DNA from: Annulohypoxylon bovei var. microspora
Lineage: Eukaryota; Ascomycota; Sordariomycetes; Xylariales; Hypoxylaceae
Direction: 5' to 3'
NCBI GenBank assembly: GCA_022836615.1
Contig: MU405317.1
Coordinates: 1 to 64,000 of the forward strand
DNA length: 64,000 nt
Part shown: piece by piece, positions 54,201 to 64,000 of the stretch
How the letters are laid out: the number at the start of each line of letters is the position of its first letter
Numbering within the stretch: the first letter of the stretch is position 1
Translations under genes and position numbers: made by a program
The notes under the pieces: model-generated
Seen by the model: only the letters and a program-made list of their open reading frames with translations
What the model was told of the DNA's origin: nothing
Databases searched by the model: none

Positions 54201-55898
54201 GTTTTATCCGAACACTCGCGGCAACTCATTAGCCATTGGCAATCTCATTTTCTTATCATATAAATGGAATCAGCACGTCGACAACTGAAACACCGTAACC
54301 TGATATGAGCCGTCTATCTTGTCGGTAGTTCGCATTCAAGTCTTGGCCCTTACGATGCCGGCAGATTTGCTCCGTCCATAGTGCTGGATAGGAAACATTT
54401 CTCTATCGCGTTGTTGGTAACATCCTACAACAACTAAGCTGTGTATTCATCGTCTAAAGGCGATCCTACCTCTCCAGTTTCTCTTATCATGTGGTTCTGG
54501 CCCACGCTCGACGGACGAGAGGCTCCGTAGGTTCGTTGACGTGCTACATTCACTAAGCCGCAAGGCGGTTGTATGTGTAGAGAAGCCGGGCTCAATCGGC
54601 ATCGATAGAGTAATGGGACGGCGAAGCATTGGTTCTGCTGCTGAGATCAACGGGAGCCAAGGAACAGGCTATCGTCATGTGCGCCATCTCATAACGCCCG
54701 CGTAGGTACATGTTCTGTCTATCCCATCAAGCAGGGGTTGCGTACCAAGAGGATGGAAGCCCGTCAGTACCTGCAGAACACTTTACCGGTGTCGATCCAA
54801 GTACATAAAAATGGTCATTAAATTTCCGAAAGAAGCAGGTTATCTTGTAGGTGCATGTAGTTGATTACCTGACTGCAAGCAGAACTACTTACTTCTGTTA
54901 TTACCTGCCTGCCTGCTTAGCTTCTTAGAAGCTTAGGTGTATGTCGGACGAGGATATATCGCGTAACTGGTGAGGGCAGGTACCTCAATAGTATACATAT
55001 GTCCCAACGATCGTAGTTTACTCCAGTGTTAACTACCCCAGATCCATGATGCCCCAGATGTTTGCTGCACGGCGCTTGTCGCTTATTGTGTACTACGTCT
55101 TATGACTTCATCTCAGTGTAATTCTTCGAAGGTCATGTCCATGTCCGCGATGTCTGGGATTAACCCCCGCGGCGTAGCTAGCTAACTTGATTACCGGACC
55201 TCCTATTCCCGCTAGCTTCGCCAATCATCGGATAGATCGACGGTGCCGTGTAAGGCTGTTGTTTCAACGCTACCCGGTCGTGCCAATCTCTAAACCTCCG
55301 AGCCTCCTATCCTATCTATTTACGAGAAACAACTTATAAATTTGGTTGTAACCTCTCTGGCGGTGAGCTCGATGAGTCCATCTATGACGTAAGGCGCTCT
55401 GTCGCGAAGGTCAATCATGTTTAGATACTGAGGACGGATTCAATAACTTGGTAAAGTCATTATTGTTGATCTAAAGCTGGATACCTAGGTCAAGTTACAC
55501 TACAGTTTTAGTGCGTCCAGAAGAATCAAGAGAGTGTCATAGCTGATGTAGAAAGTCAAGACAGATCCAGGCATTTTCTCTTTGCCTCTAAAGCCCTACA
55601 AGGCTAAATGATTTTTCTATCCTCCCATTCTACTACTAAGCAATCAACAAAATACCTACCTATCTTTGTGGACCCAAAAAATAAAACAGCTCGTTGTAAT
55701 TACCTAAGTACATGTAGGTAGGTAATTACGACGAATATGTCTTATTTAGGGCGCAAAGCTACAGAACTATAGAGCTACCCCGCAATAAATAAATATCGTG
55801 ATCGTTGTTCCGGTCAAACAGAGGGGGTTTCTCGGAAACAACAAGAGGAATAGTGAATATCGTTTTCCGTGGTACTCTGTGCTGTTCAATCATCAACT
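51257..55898. promoter_or_regulatory. 4.6-kb gene-free divergent region
   Basis: No gene is supported between the small minus-strand protein and the NmrA-like gene. Features seen: a GTT trinucleotide run at 51256-51273, a GATC-rich GACGATCGATCGATCG at 51375-51390, a GGTGGA-rich stretch at 52068-52100, ATG/ACGATGATG-type trinucleotides near 53737-53775, and a 15-bp hairpin at 55691-55734. TACCTAGGTA motifs occur at 53157-53170. Confidence 0.45.
55691..55734. repeat. Hairpin upstream of the NmrA-like gene
   Basis: TCGTTGTAATTACCT (55691-55705) and AGGTAATTACGACGA (55720-55734) are inverted copies matching at 14 of 15 positions, with a 14-nt loop. It lies about 165 bp before the start codon. 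Confidence 0.7.
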
Positions 55899-56914
55899 AT
55901 GGCTACTCAACTTCCATCTAAGATCCTCATCATCGGGGCAACAGGCACTATTGGCAAGTATATTACCAATGCTATTGTCTCGGCCGAACCCCGTATCGGC
56001 CAGCAGATCTCCATCTTCACATCGCAAGCCACAGCGGCTAGCCCCACTAAGCAAGGCCTATTGTCCCCATGGAAGTCTAAAGGGGTGTCGGTCATCATAG
56101 GCGACCTGAACAATCCTGATGATGTCAGAAACGCCTACAGCGGCATAGATACGATTGTTTCGTGTTTAGGGAGGAACGCGCTAGCTAGTCAGATTGGGTT
56201 GCTTAAACTTGCGGAAGAAAGCAAGGACGTGCAGTGGTTTTTCCCTAGCGAGTATGGCACAGATATCGAATACGATGCCTCGAGCAAGGATGAGAAGCCA
56301 CACCAGAACAAGCTCAGAGTACGAGAATTCGTCCGCGACCAGGTGAAGAGGGTCAAATGTACCTATGTCGTCACTGGGCCGTACCTCGACATGTTCTTAA
56401 CGTTGGCACCAGTAGCCGAAGATGCTGGAGGTTACGATGCAAAGTCGAAGAGGGCAGTGGTTGTTGGAAGTGGTGATGAAAAGGTCGGATTCACCACCAT
56501 GCCTGAGTAAGCCTTACCACCTTAGTACACATCATTGAAATCATCCTACTGACATCGCACAGCGTTGGTAAGCTAGTGGCTTCAGCTTTACAGCACCCCG
56601 AAGCGTCGATAGGAAAGATCCTTAAAGTCCAATCGTTCGTTACGACCCCAAACGCTATCTTGGAAGAGTTTGAGAGGCAAACTGAGACGAAGTGGACGGT
56701 CAGCCATACGGCAAATGAGAAGCTCCGCGAAGTCGAGAAGGCGAAGTGGGATGCTAACAACCCAGTAGCAACGCTCTACACGTTGAGGCGCATCTGGGCT
56801 GAGGGTGGCACTTTGTATGACAAGACAGACAACGAGGCATTAGGTCTCACGCCGGGAGACATGGAACCCCTGAGCGCTGTCGTAAAGAGGTCCGTCAATG
56901 GAGAAGGATTTTAG
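55899..56914 (+). CDS. NmrA-like / isoflavone-reductase-type NAD(P)-binding protein (319 aa, 2 exons)
   Basis: Exons are 55899-56506 and 56563-56914. The Rossmann start KILIIGATGTIGKYI carries the GxxGxxG motif. Then come VIIGDLNNPDDV, DTIVSCLGR, and the family segment WFFPSEYGTDIEYD, with the substrate-side helix HQNKLRVREFVRD and the segment TYVVTGPYLDMFL. Exon 2 (DVGKLVASALQHPE ... KVQSFVTTPNAILEEFE) is the usual C-terminal subdomain. Members are reductases or redox sensors using NADPH; the substrate is unknown. The ATG at 55899 is the first in frame, the longer frame beginning only at GTG. Cytosolic. A hairpin sits in its promoter. Confidence 0.88.
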
Positions 56915-57315
56915 GGGCTTCTTGTCCTCTACCTGGTATGGTATCCATATGAGTGCTATTATGGATTAGAGAAAAGTGAGACTTGGTCAAGAGTTGAGTT
57001 CCCAAGGTGAAAATATTATGATATTACGATTATGGAAATATTTGCGCTAAAGTTACCATGCATTTATGTGATGTAATGCCAATAAAACATCATTAAATTT
57101 TGGTACCCCGCTAAAAAGGTAACTATGATTATCGATAACAAGTCAGCAAGAGCTTCCCGGAAAAAAATTTATGATCGGGGACCTTCAACTTGGATGCCGA
57201 CGCTTGTTAATTGAAGTATTAACTTCTTTACTTTTTTCTCTCTCGATTTTCGACCCATTGATAGCTATAAACAACTTCCTATCTGACGCAAATTCGACCT
57301 TGTTTGTCTCATAAA
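56915..57315. other. Intergenic between NmrA-like gene and RPA43
   Basis: 401 bp of AT-rich DNA holding the 3' end of the NmrA-like gene and the RPA43 promoter. No gene is seen. Confidence 0.4.
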
Positions 57316-58746
57316 ATGGGTGACGATCAAGCGTCGACATCGGCGCTACCTTCTGAAAAGAAGCATAGGTCCCATAAGAAGCACAAGCGACATCTCGAAA
57401 CCGACGGTACTGAGGGTAGCGAGCGAAAACACAAGAAGTCAAAGAGCAGCGGCAATGTGCCTGTCATAGAACCAGAAACTAAAGCCCCTGAAATACCTGA
57501 ATCACAAACCGAGGCGAATGACAACGACGGCAAGACAGAGAAGAAAAAGCGACGGAAACGTAAGGACAATGCGACAGATAAGGCGGATGAGGACCTACCG
57601 GCGCAAGATGGCGCAACAGATGTTGGCAAAGCAAAGAAGGACAAGAAAAAGTCAAAAGAGCATAAGAGAAAACACGACAAGACTGAAGTTACTGAGGTCA
57701 TCATACCCTATAGTCAAGAGGCACAACACCCAATTAATCGGGAAGATGTTCCTGACCCCGATTCCATGGACATTGACTCCACGCCAGCTGATGCCGATGT
57801 TTTCGGTTCCGATGAATTCGGGCAGAAACCATCCGATAAAAAATACCCATTCTTCACCCAGACCGTTTCCCAGTACCTCGCATTATTCCCATCTGGTCTA
57901 ACCGAACCGATAGAAGGTTTCGCAGACCAGCACTTGAGGCCTCTCCTTAGGCGATACGTTCCTAGTTTCCGTGGTGTTCTACTATCATATCGAAACCCTC
58001 GTGTTGGAGAGGCTCCGGGTAGAGGAGCGTTAACTGAAGAAAGCGCATCAGATGACGTCGTGTTGCTCGAGTCTATCAACGAATACGCCGTAAGCTTTGG
58101 CTGGTTAACAGTCGATGTAGACCTGTTCCGTCCAACCCGAGGTGCGTGGATGGAAGGTATAGTGAATCTACAAGGCGAGGGTCATATTGGTGTTGTCTGC
58201 TGGGACTTGTTTAACGCCTCGATTGAAGCCGGACGACTGCCCCAAGGTTGGCGTTGGGTCGACCTGCTGTCTCAGGGAAAGGGCAAAGACAAAGTGAAGG
58301 GCAAAAGTGACAGAGAAAAGACAGCCGAGGAAGCCAAGCTACCTACCCCTGATCCCTTCGACGACCCTAATATCGAACTGGATAACGACACAACGCAAAT
58401 GCACATTACGGGTTACTGGGTAGACGAAAACGACACGAGGATACGTGGAGGAGCAAAGCTTTACTTCCGGATCAAGCATTACGAGGTTGGTGTCAGCGGT
58501 GACTACGGTTACCTAAGTATCGAAGGCACGATGTTGAACGAAGAAGAAGAGAAGGCCAGATACACCAAGGAGACAGAAGTCTTGAGACGACGTAGACAAA
58601 AGCATGGAGGCGTCTTGCGGAAAGAGCAGAAACGCTTGCCCGAGTTTAGCATGACCAAGTTCGGAGTAAATGAAGCTGAAAATAACGAGGCCCAGCGTGC
58701 GCCGGTGCAATGGGTTGCAAGTCGCCCTGGGAGCGACACGGAGTAG
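57316..58746 (+). CDS. RPA43: RNA polymerase I subunit RPA43 (476 aa, single exon)
   Basis: The first ~150 residues are Lys/Arg/Glu-rich with nucleolar-type basic runs (KKHRSHKKHKRH, KKKRRKRK). The core from residue ~180 (YPFFTQTVSQYLALFPSGL ... HLRPLLRRYVPSFRGVLLSY) is the Rpb7-like tip domain, followed by an OB-fold part (FGWLTVDVDLFRPTRGAWMEGIVNLQGEGHIGVVCWDLFNASIE, WRWVD). The later VDENDTRIRGGAKLYFRIKHYEVG segment closes the OB domain. This subunit, with RPA14 in yeast, forms the stalk of polymerase I and contacts Rrn3. ATG 57316 is the first in frame. The insertion between OB strands (GKGKDKVKGKSDREK) is typical of fungal orthologues. Confidence 0.93.
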   Translation: MGDDQASTSALPSEKKHRSHKKHKRHLETDGTEGSERKHKKSKSSGNVPVIEPETKAPEIPESQTEANDNDGKTEKKKRRKRKDNATDKADEDLPAQDGATDVGKAKKDKKKSKEHKRKHDKTEVTEVIIPYSQEAQHPINREDVPDPDSMDIDSTPADADVFGSDEFGQKPSDKKYPFFTQTVSQYLALFPSGLTEPIEGFADQHLRPLLRRYVPSFRGVLLSYRNPRVGEAPGRGALTEESASDDVVLLESINEYAVSFGWLTVDVDLFRPTRGAWMEGIVNLQGEGHIGVVCWDLFNASIEAGRLPQGWRWVDLLSQGKGKDKVKGKSDREKTAEEAKLPTPDPFDDPNIELDNDTTQMHITGYWVDENDTRIRGGAKLYFRIKHYEVGVSGDYGYLSIEGTMLNEEEEKARYTKETEVLRRRRQKHGGVLRKEQKRLPEFSMTKFGVNEAENNEAQRAPVQWVASRPGSDTE

Positions 58747-59261
58747 GTGAATGACAGTCCCATGTATACCTAGGCATTCATCATTCGGAAACATTGGGAG
58801 TAGGCGAAAATTGGCGTCACTGGTTCGGTTGAAGGTTATCAAAATGGCCTGCTACTCATGTCGATGGGAATATATCAATAAGTTCAACTCCCAGGCACAA
58901 GTAGTTATGAGTTACTTGATAAACACATATTTTCGCTTGCTTATTGTTTATCCGTGTTTTAAAAATACCCCTATGTTTGCTCATCACTTTTACTTAGCTG
59001 CCTACTAGGTAGGTAGCTAGCCGGCAACACAAAACCGTGTAACCTTTCACAACCTCAATCCCGTTGGAATATTGATTGGTCGAGAAAGCAACAAACGCCA
59101 ACGGGAAGTATTTATTAACTTTCACAGCAACAAGTCAACTTCCTACTCAAATATAAAAACTTGCTTCGTACCAGGTATAGTCGACTGCTCTCGTTAATTA
59201 TTAATAACTGCTAATTGAGTGTTTTCTCATCTCAAAAAGACTATTTCGTATTTACTTCGCC
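58747..59261. other. Intergenic between RPA43 and the 2EXR gene
   Basis: 515 bp, AT-rich. TACTAGGTAGGTAGCTAG (59006-59023) is another copy of the common intergenic motif. No gene is supported. Confidence 0.4.
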
Positions 59262-60290
59262 ATGGAACCCTCGTTTCCTCAATTCCGTCTCCTCCCTCCC
59301 GAGATTCGTTGCATGATATGGAACTTTGCGATCACACGTCGTATAGTTCCAGTAAGGCCAAAGTGGGACTCGGAAGCAAGGGATGATATCGACGAAGAAG
59401 AAGAAGAAGATTGGGAGCAATTCTATATGCGTGTCGTATATGATGGCCCGGTGCCTCTTCTATCTATAGCCCTGGTTAATCACGAAGCGCGGCATGAGAT
59501 TGGAATGAAACCCCTTCTGATTGATAGGGAAACCATAAGATGGAGCCTGGGAAATCTGAAGGTGTCCGATACGGTTTTTGACACCCTGTGCGAAAGTTCT
59601 AGGATCCCGTGGTTTAACCCGCAGCGCGATGTGCTCAAATGGAGGGAACCGCACCGTTGCGTAGGCTGGTGGGACTATTTGTGGTCGCGTCCGGTATTTC
59701 TAGCGGCGTGTCTGTCGGTGAGACATATCAGCGTGGGGTACAAAAAAGCGATGCGTAAACAGCTAGAAGTCCTAGCTCTGGCTGTTCTGGACCCAACTCG
59801 CTCCCCTGAGACTTTAACAATCACTTATGAGGGTTATACCACTAAGCATCGATTAGCGAGACATCCATCCGGTCCTAAGGCTTTTCTGACAGATGACTGG
59901 GAGAATCTAGAGTTATTACTGTTCGATCATTCAGTCTGCTTCCTACCTTGGTACGAGACGTTCCAGGACGACGTACCGGTTTTTATCGAAGGTCCGCACC
60001 ATAAGGTGAATAGGTTGCTGAGATCTATAGGAATCAGTCTGACCCCAGAGACTCGGCTAGATACACGGTTCTCCATCTACGAGGTTGTCAGTTTCCCGGA
60101 TCATTCAGACGAAGTCTGCTTTGACCGGCAGTCCATATTAGATGGGGTAAATATCTCAGGGCTTTTTGATAATGATAGTGAAAATGACTTTAAGGTGAGT
60201 CTACGCCCCATGCTATACACTCCTATCACGTATCCTCTTGTTCGTGGCCTATATAAACATAGGTACATAACTATTGGGCGTCTACGATAA
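59262..60290 (+). CDS. 2EXR/F-box-like domain protein (342 aa)
   Basis: Single exon with start in a good context (GCCATGG). FPQFRLLPPEIRCMIWNFAI is the defining N-terminal helix pair, and the second element LLSIALVNHEARHEIG is followed by the usual variable body. An acidic insert (DDIDEEEEEDW, residues ~45-55) is encoded by a GAA-rich run at 59387-59412. The region FNPQRDVLKWR (around residue 120) is the recurring 'fnp..Dtl' turn of this family. Function unknown; a protein-protein interaction role is only an inference. The smaller relative is at 7014. Confidence 0.82.
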   Translation: MEPSFPQFRLLPPEIRCMIWNFAITRRIVPVRPKWDSEARDDIDEEEEEDWEQFYMRVVYDGPVPLLSIALVNHEARHEIGMKPLLIDRETIRWSLGNLKVSDTVFDTLCESSRIPWFNPQRDVLKWREPHRCVGWWDYLWSRPVFLAACLSVRHISVGYKKAMRKQLEVLALAVLDPTRSPETLTITYEGYTTKHRLARHPSGPKAFLTDDWENLELLLFDHSVCFLPWYETFQDDVPVFIEGPHHKVNRLLRSIGISLTPETRLDTRFSIYEVVSFPDHSDEVCFDRQSILDGVNISGLFDNDSENDFKVSLRPMLYTPITYPLVRGLYKHRYITIGRLR

Positions 60291-60843
60291 ATTATCCGAA
60301 AGTGATTTTTATGATGGGTACCGTTTAACTAACACTACGTCGGCACAGGATAAAGACATTAGAATGAATATCTTTCAATGGACTCGAACGCCCGCCCCGC
60401 CGCTAACGACCCTTTGCCACGCATTCTGTCTGCCTGATTATGGGCTACCGTGACATTGTGTTGGATACAGGAATTTTGATGATATTATGTATGGGAGATT
60501 CTATAAGCAATAATAGGCAATAAAAAGGAGGAAGGTTAGGGAAGTTACAACTGGCGGAACTGGATCGTTCATGCCCCGCTAGCTGTCCGGACACGATGCC
60601 GCTTGCACTAGTAGGTTGTGACTACGTAGGTACCTATGTACCTCCGGCAGCTAGCCTTAAAGCGGGAGCTACTTTAGTACCATGGTGTTGTACATACAAC
60701 ATTGAAACCTCCAACATTGAATGTCATCACAAACCTCAACTTGGGGTCTTGGGGTCGTATCATTTAATCGACCGAGACTTCTCTATATCATATTTTGCCT
60801 TTCTATGTAATTTTCCAGTTGATATTTCTGTTGAACGTCGAAC
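60291..60843. promoter_or_regulatory. Upstream region of the MFS transporter gene
   Basis: 553 bp. It contains ACGTAGGTACCTATGTACC (60625-60643). An open frame starting at 60596 runs into the transporter's first exon in a different frame and has no domain, so it is treated as leader. Confidence 0.4.
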
Positions 60844-62465
60844 ATGTCGTCGTCCGGGTTGCGACAGTGCATCCGAGATGTCTCGCCATACCTCATCCTC
60901 TTAGTGGCTATTAGCACCCTGGGACCGCTGCAGTTCGGCTTCCATCTTGTAAGTCTAGCTCCAGGTGTATTATCCTCACCGTTAATCTGACAATCTAACT
61001 CACGCGTTTCTAGGCCGAACTAAACGCACCTCAAGATGTCATCTCTTGCCGGGTCAAGCAACAGTCCCTCTCCTCACGATTCTCCTCCGCCCTGTCTTTG
61101 GTGTCAAAGTCCTCGAACCCCGACGATGTAGCCACCGCTTCTGCCCTTCCCGACTGCATACCCATGGACGATGCCCAATTTGCCGTCGTATCGAGCATGT
61201 TTACGCTGGGTGGGTTGATTGGTGCTCTCGGGAGTGGCCCTATAGCCTCTGCGAAGGGTCGCTTGTTGGCCATGCGGCTGACCAGCTTGTTCTACATCGT
61301 CGGCTCCGTCGTCGAGGCCCTAGGTGCGTCCATTGCTATGATGGCCGTGGGTCGCGTGTTCTCGGGTGTAGGTGCTGGCGCTGCGACCGTCATCGTGCCC
61401 ATCTACATCAGCGAGGTGGCGCCACCACGCGAGCGCGGTACCTTCGGTGCCATGACCCAGGTCAGCATCAACGTCGGCATCCTGGCAACGCAGACCATGG
61501 GATACTTCCTGAGCTACGGGTCGGCGTGGCGGTGGATCTTGGTCGCCGGCATTGCCATTGGTGTGGTCCAGGGATTCGGGCTCCTGCTGCTGCCGGAGAG
61601 CCCGACGTGGCTGGCGGCCAATAAGAGCGTCACCCAGGCGAGGCGGATACTGCAGAGGATACGTGGGAACCACTACGATATTGGAGAGGAGACCTTGGCA
61701 TGGGGCGATTCGGCGGTGTCGCCAGAAGAGGAGGGTTTGCTCGACGACCCAGTTGCCAGCTCCAGGAGAGATTCCACTACCAGCAAGGCCAGCGGGAAGA
61801 ATAATGGAAACCTTGGCTTTCTAGAGGTCGTAAAGGACCCATCATACCGACCCGCTCTCGTTGCAGCTATCGGTGTCATGTGCGCACAGCAGTTGTGCGG
61901 AATCAACTCCATCATCATGTACTCCGTGTCGCTCTTGAGGGATCTCCTGCCAATCAATTCCGCCCTGTTGACTATCATGATATCGGCCATCAACCTGATC
62001 ACCACCGTCGCGTGTTCGCCGCTCCCGGACAAGTTCGGGAGGAAGACATGCCTGCTCATCTCCATCCTTGGTCAGGGTGCAAGCGCACTCGCGTTGGCAC
62101 TGTCCATTATATTCGAAACTAAGATACTATCCGCGGTGATGGTTCTTTTCTTCGTGGCCTTCTTCGCCGTCGGGTTGGGGCCGGTTCCTTTTATCCTCGC
62201 GTCCGAGCTTGTCGGACAGGAGGCGGTCGGAGCAACTCAGTCTGCCTGCCTGGGTGCCAACTACATTGCTACCTTTTTGGTGGCCCAGTTCTTCCCCATC
62301 ATCAACGTTGCTCTGAACAAGCAGTTCGGGGGTGCGGGATGGGTCTATTTCATCTTCACAGGCTTGGCTGGTCTATGCGGGCTGTTCGTGCTCTGGCGCG
62401 TCCCCGAGACTAAAGGGAAGAAGGATGCGGATGAAGTTTGGGGCCGGACAAGACGGCTTGATTGA
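60844..62465 (+). CDS. MFS sugar-transporter family protein, VPS73-like (518 aa, 2 exons)
   Basis: Exons are 60844-60948 and 61014-62465. Joining restores the N-terminus ISTLGPLQFGFHLAELNAPQDVISC, characteristic of the VPS73-like branch of the sugar porter family. Twelve membrane segments can be read, with the family motifs in order: GRLLAMR, the first-half MMAVGRVFSGVGAG, VPIYISEVAPPRERG, PESPTWL, then QQLCGINSIIMYS, the repeat motif DKFGRKTCL, VGLGPVPFILASEL, and PETKGK at the end. A polar central loop (residues ~235-290) separates the halves. The substrate is unknown; yeast Vps73 is mitochondrial or vacuolar and poorly defined. The first exon is short, and without it the frame begins only at TTG. 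It converges on the racemase gene. Confidence 0.92.
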
Positions 62466-62560
62466 AATGAACGCGATATTTGGAAATGGCTTATGTAATG
62501 TTACATATAACTAACGGTAACTAGTTATATCATGAATTTGACATCTTTGGTTCTGGGTAA

Positions 62561-63590
62561 TCACGGCTTCCCAGGTATCAACCTCTGGTATTTGATCATC
62601 TGCTCGACTTGCGTTATGCCCGCCCTGACACCATCTACCACGTGCAGTTCGGAGTAGGCGAACTCCTCTCCCTGTTTCTCGCTCGCGGCCTCCCGGATTA
62701 TTGCTTCTAGCCCGGCCATGCCCGCGCACCCCATCAGGATGACCTTGACGCCGCCCTTGGAGAGAAGCCGCTTGGTGGCTTCCTTGAGCTTCTGCTTCAC
62801 GACAGCGGGGTCAACGCCGTCGTGGAAGTCGGACGCGTTCAGGCCCGTGGACTCGACGCCCCGGAACCGCGAGTTCGGGTCGGTGCGTGCCTTCGCGCCG
62901 AGGAAGAAGTCCACGCCGTTGGCCAGGTGCTCCTCCCACCACTTCCCCGTCGTGATGATGCCCCAGGTGTCGTCGCCCCCGAGCAGGGACAGGGCGGCCA
63001 GCACGCTGGCCTCGAAGATGCCGGTCACGGACTTGGGGTACCTCGACGACAGCTGCATGGCGACCACGAGGGGGTGCACGCTGTAGCATGCGACTACCAC
63101 GCCGTCGTGGGGCAGGCCGGAGGGGTAGGCCGATTGCAGGTCTGCGAGCACGGCGGAGTGGCTTTGGAGAAGGTCCTGCCCGTCGTTTATGCTGGCGGGC
63201 GAGGTCGAGGGCGCCGTGTATGTGTATATCTCTGTTGACTGCGATCAACGGACAAGGGGTGAGTTTTGTGTAGGTACTTGATATGGGTTTGTCTGTAGCT
63301 TGTTTGACTTCAAAAAGGGGAGACTAGGGAGTATGATATTTTGACTCATTAGTGAACTCCCCCTTTTTGGTACCTACTGCCAAATGCTTATTTGAAGCTA
63401 TCTCGCATTTAAGAAAATAGTGTATAATTCCACAAGAGGTATGGAATCTTGAGAAATAGGGGTGAGAACGTACATATGATAAATCTATAGAATCGATCAC
63501 ATTCTTCACCCCTCCCGTCATGGCCTTGGAAGAGTTGGGATTTAAGACCAGGATTTTGGTTGGTTTCCCCCGGACATGTTCGGTTGCCAT
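62561..63590 (-). CDS. Asp/Glu/hydantoin racemase family protein, DCG1-like (264 aa, 2 exons)
   Basis: Exons are 63590-63474 and 63238-62561, phase 0. The N-terminus KPTKILVLNPNSSKAMTGGV is the usual first strand and loop. The two catalytic cysteines expected for the fold are C90 in VVACYSVHPL and C210 in LMGCAGMAGLE. Other marks are VTGIFEASVLAAL and WGIITTGKWWEEHL. The family interconverts amino acid or hydantoin stereoisomers; yeast DCG1 is linked to allantoin/nitrogen regulation. Which substrate applies here is unknown. The 235-nt intron is long for this region, so a very small extra exon cannot be excluded. The 95-bp gap to the transporter means overlapping 3' ends. Confidence 0.88.
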
Positions 63591-64000
63591 GATAGTTGTC
63601 GTCGTTGACTAGGTACTTACTAGGTACTTATAAATCTTAGACCTGAGTAAATATAATTGTATAACTATATGTAGCTATAGCTACCCTTAATATGATCGAA
63701 TCCAAGCCTGTTTCTGAATAGAGTCAGCTAGGTGGACTACCCAATAAAAGAAATAATTCAACTTTCTCTAACCTGTTTCAAGTTAGATGTGAACATCAAT
63801 TGAACCTAACATCATGAGCTTAGCTGCCTTTGGCGGGGTAGCAGTTGCCAACGAGGGGTGTCACCTGACAGGTGCTTCTTTATCAACTTTAGTGGAACCT
63901 AGAACCCCAGATAGAAAGTGGGGTAACAAGCCACATTGACAACGTCAGGCTCAATGGAATGCTACAACTGTACTTACCTCCAACTGGTTTCATTAATTCA
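63591..64000. promoter_or_regulatory. Upstream region of the racemase gene, window end
   Basis: 410 bp. It holds duplicated CTAGGTACTTA (63610-63620 and 63621-63631) and an inverted TAGCTATAGCTA (63671-63682). No coding sequence is seen before the window ends. Confidence 0.4.

Noticed and set aside
57327..57704. Minus-strand hydrophobic frame opposite RPA43
   Set aside because: It is the complement of the Lys/Arg-rich N-terminus of RPA43 and only mimics a membrane protein.
60370..60400. Possible minus-strand tRNA 3' half because of a GGACTCGAACGC segment
   Set aside because: The flanking bases do not form a T stem and no acceptor or anticodon stem can be built upstream.
62811..63248. Long frames on both strands over the racemase gene
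   Set aside because: High GC in this gene keeps several frames open; only the frame with both catalytic cysteines matches a family.

Overview
The window looks like nuclear DNA of a filamentous ascomycete (Pezizomycotina, most likely Sordariomycetes). The genes are protein coding and mostly split by short GT..AG introns of 50-125 nt, often with a CTAAC-like branch site just before the AG. They include typical filamentous-fungal families: Zn2Cys6 regulators, 2EXR (F-box-like) proteins, a PTH11-type seven-helix receptor, a DUF6604 protein, a NmrA-like reductase, and secreted S10 and S28 peptidases. Intergenic DNA is rich in a TACCTAGGTA-like motif. I saw no rRNA, tRNA or CRISPR. Most gene models were obtained by joining exons by hand, with reading phase checked at every junction.

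Layout. 0-7.7 kb: a Fe(II)/2-oxoglutarate oxygenase-like gene, a short interstitial telomere-type repeat, a six-exon kinase-like gene with a collagen-like N-terminus, a Fungal_trans_2-type protein and a small 2EXR protein. 9.5-13.7 kb: a convergent pair of secreted serine peptidases (S10 and S28). 14.9-24.2 kb: complex I subunit NDUFB7, a 1608-residue acidic coilin-like nuclear protein, a 1.2-kb foldback element with long inverted arms and a 10-bp target duplication, and GTP cyclohydrolase II of riboflavin synthesis, whose last exon encodes only 15 residues. 25-38.5 kb: the DUF6604 gene, then an accessory stretch with an SDR-like protein, a dialkylglycine-decarboxylase-like PLP enzyme, a Zn2Cys6 regulator, an alpha/beta hydrolase, a rhodopsin-fold membrane protein and an SDR that appears frameshifted. 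40.6-42.2 kb: a second Zn2Cys6 regulator with about 6 kb of gene-free DNA upstream. 48.4-51.3 kb: a PPIL4-type cyclophilin-RRM protein and a small conserved-looking protein, followed by another 4.6 kb without genes. 55.9-63.6 kb: a NmrA-like reductase, RNA polymerase I subunit RPA43, a larger 2EXR protein, a VPS73-like MFS sugar transporter and an Asp/Glu (DCG1-type) racemase.

How they fit together. Housekeeping genes (NDUFB7, RIB1, PPIL4, RPA43, the coilin-like gene) alternate with accessory genes. The best candidate for a co-regulated unit is 28.0-33.5 kb (SDR, PLP decarboxylase, Zn2Cys6 regulator). The regulator has two copies of a CCG/CGG palindrome in its own upstream region, and related half-palindromes lie between the two enzyme genes. 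The most unusual DNA structure is the foldback element at 21.2-22.4 kb, which carries inverted arrays of an 11-bp unit and a central 18-bp minisatellite.
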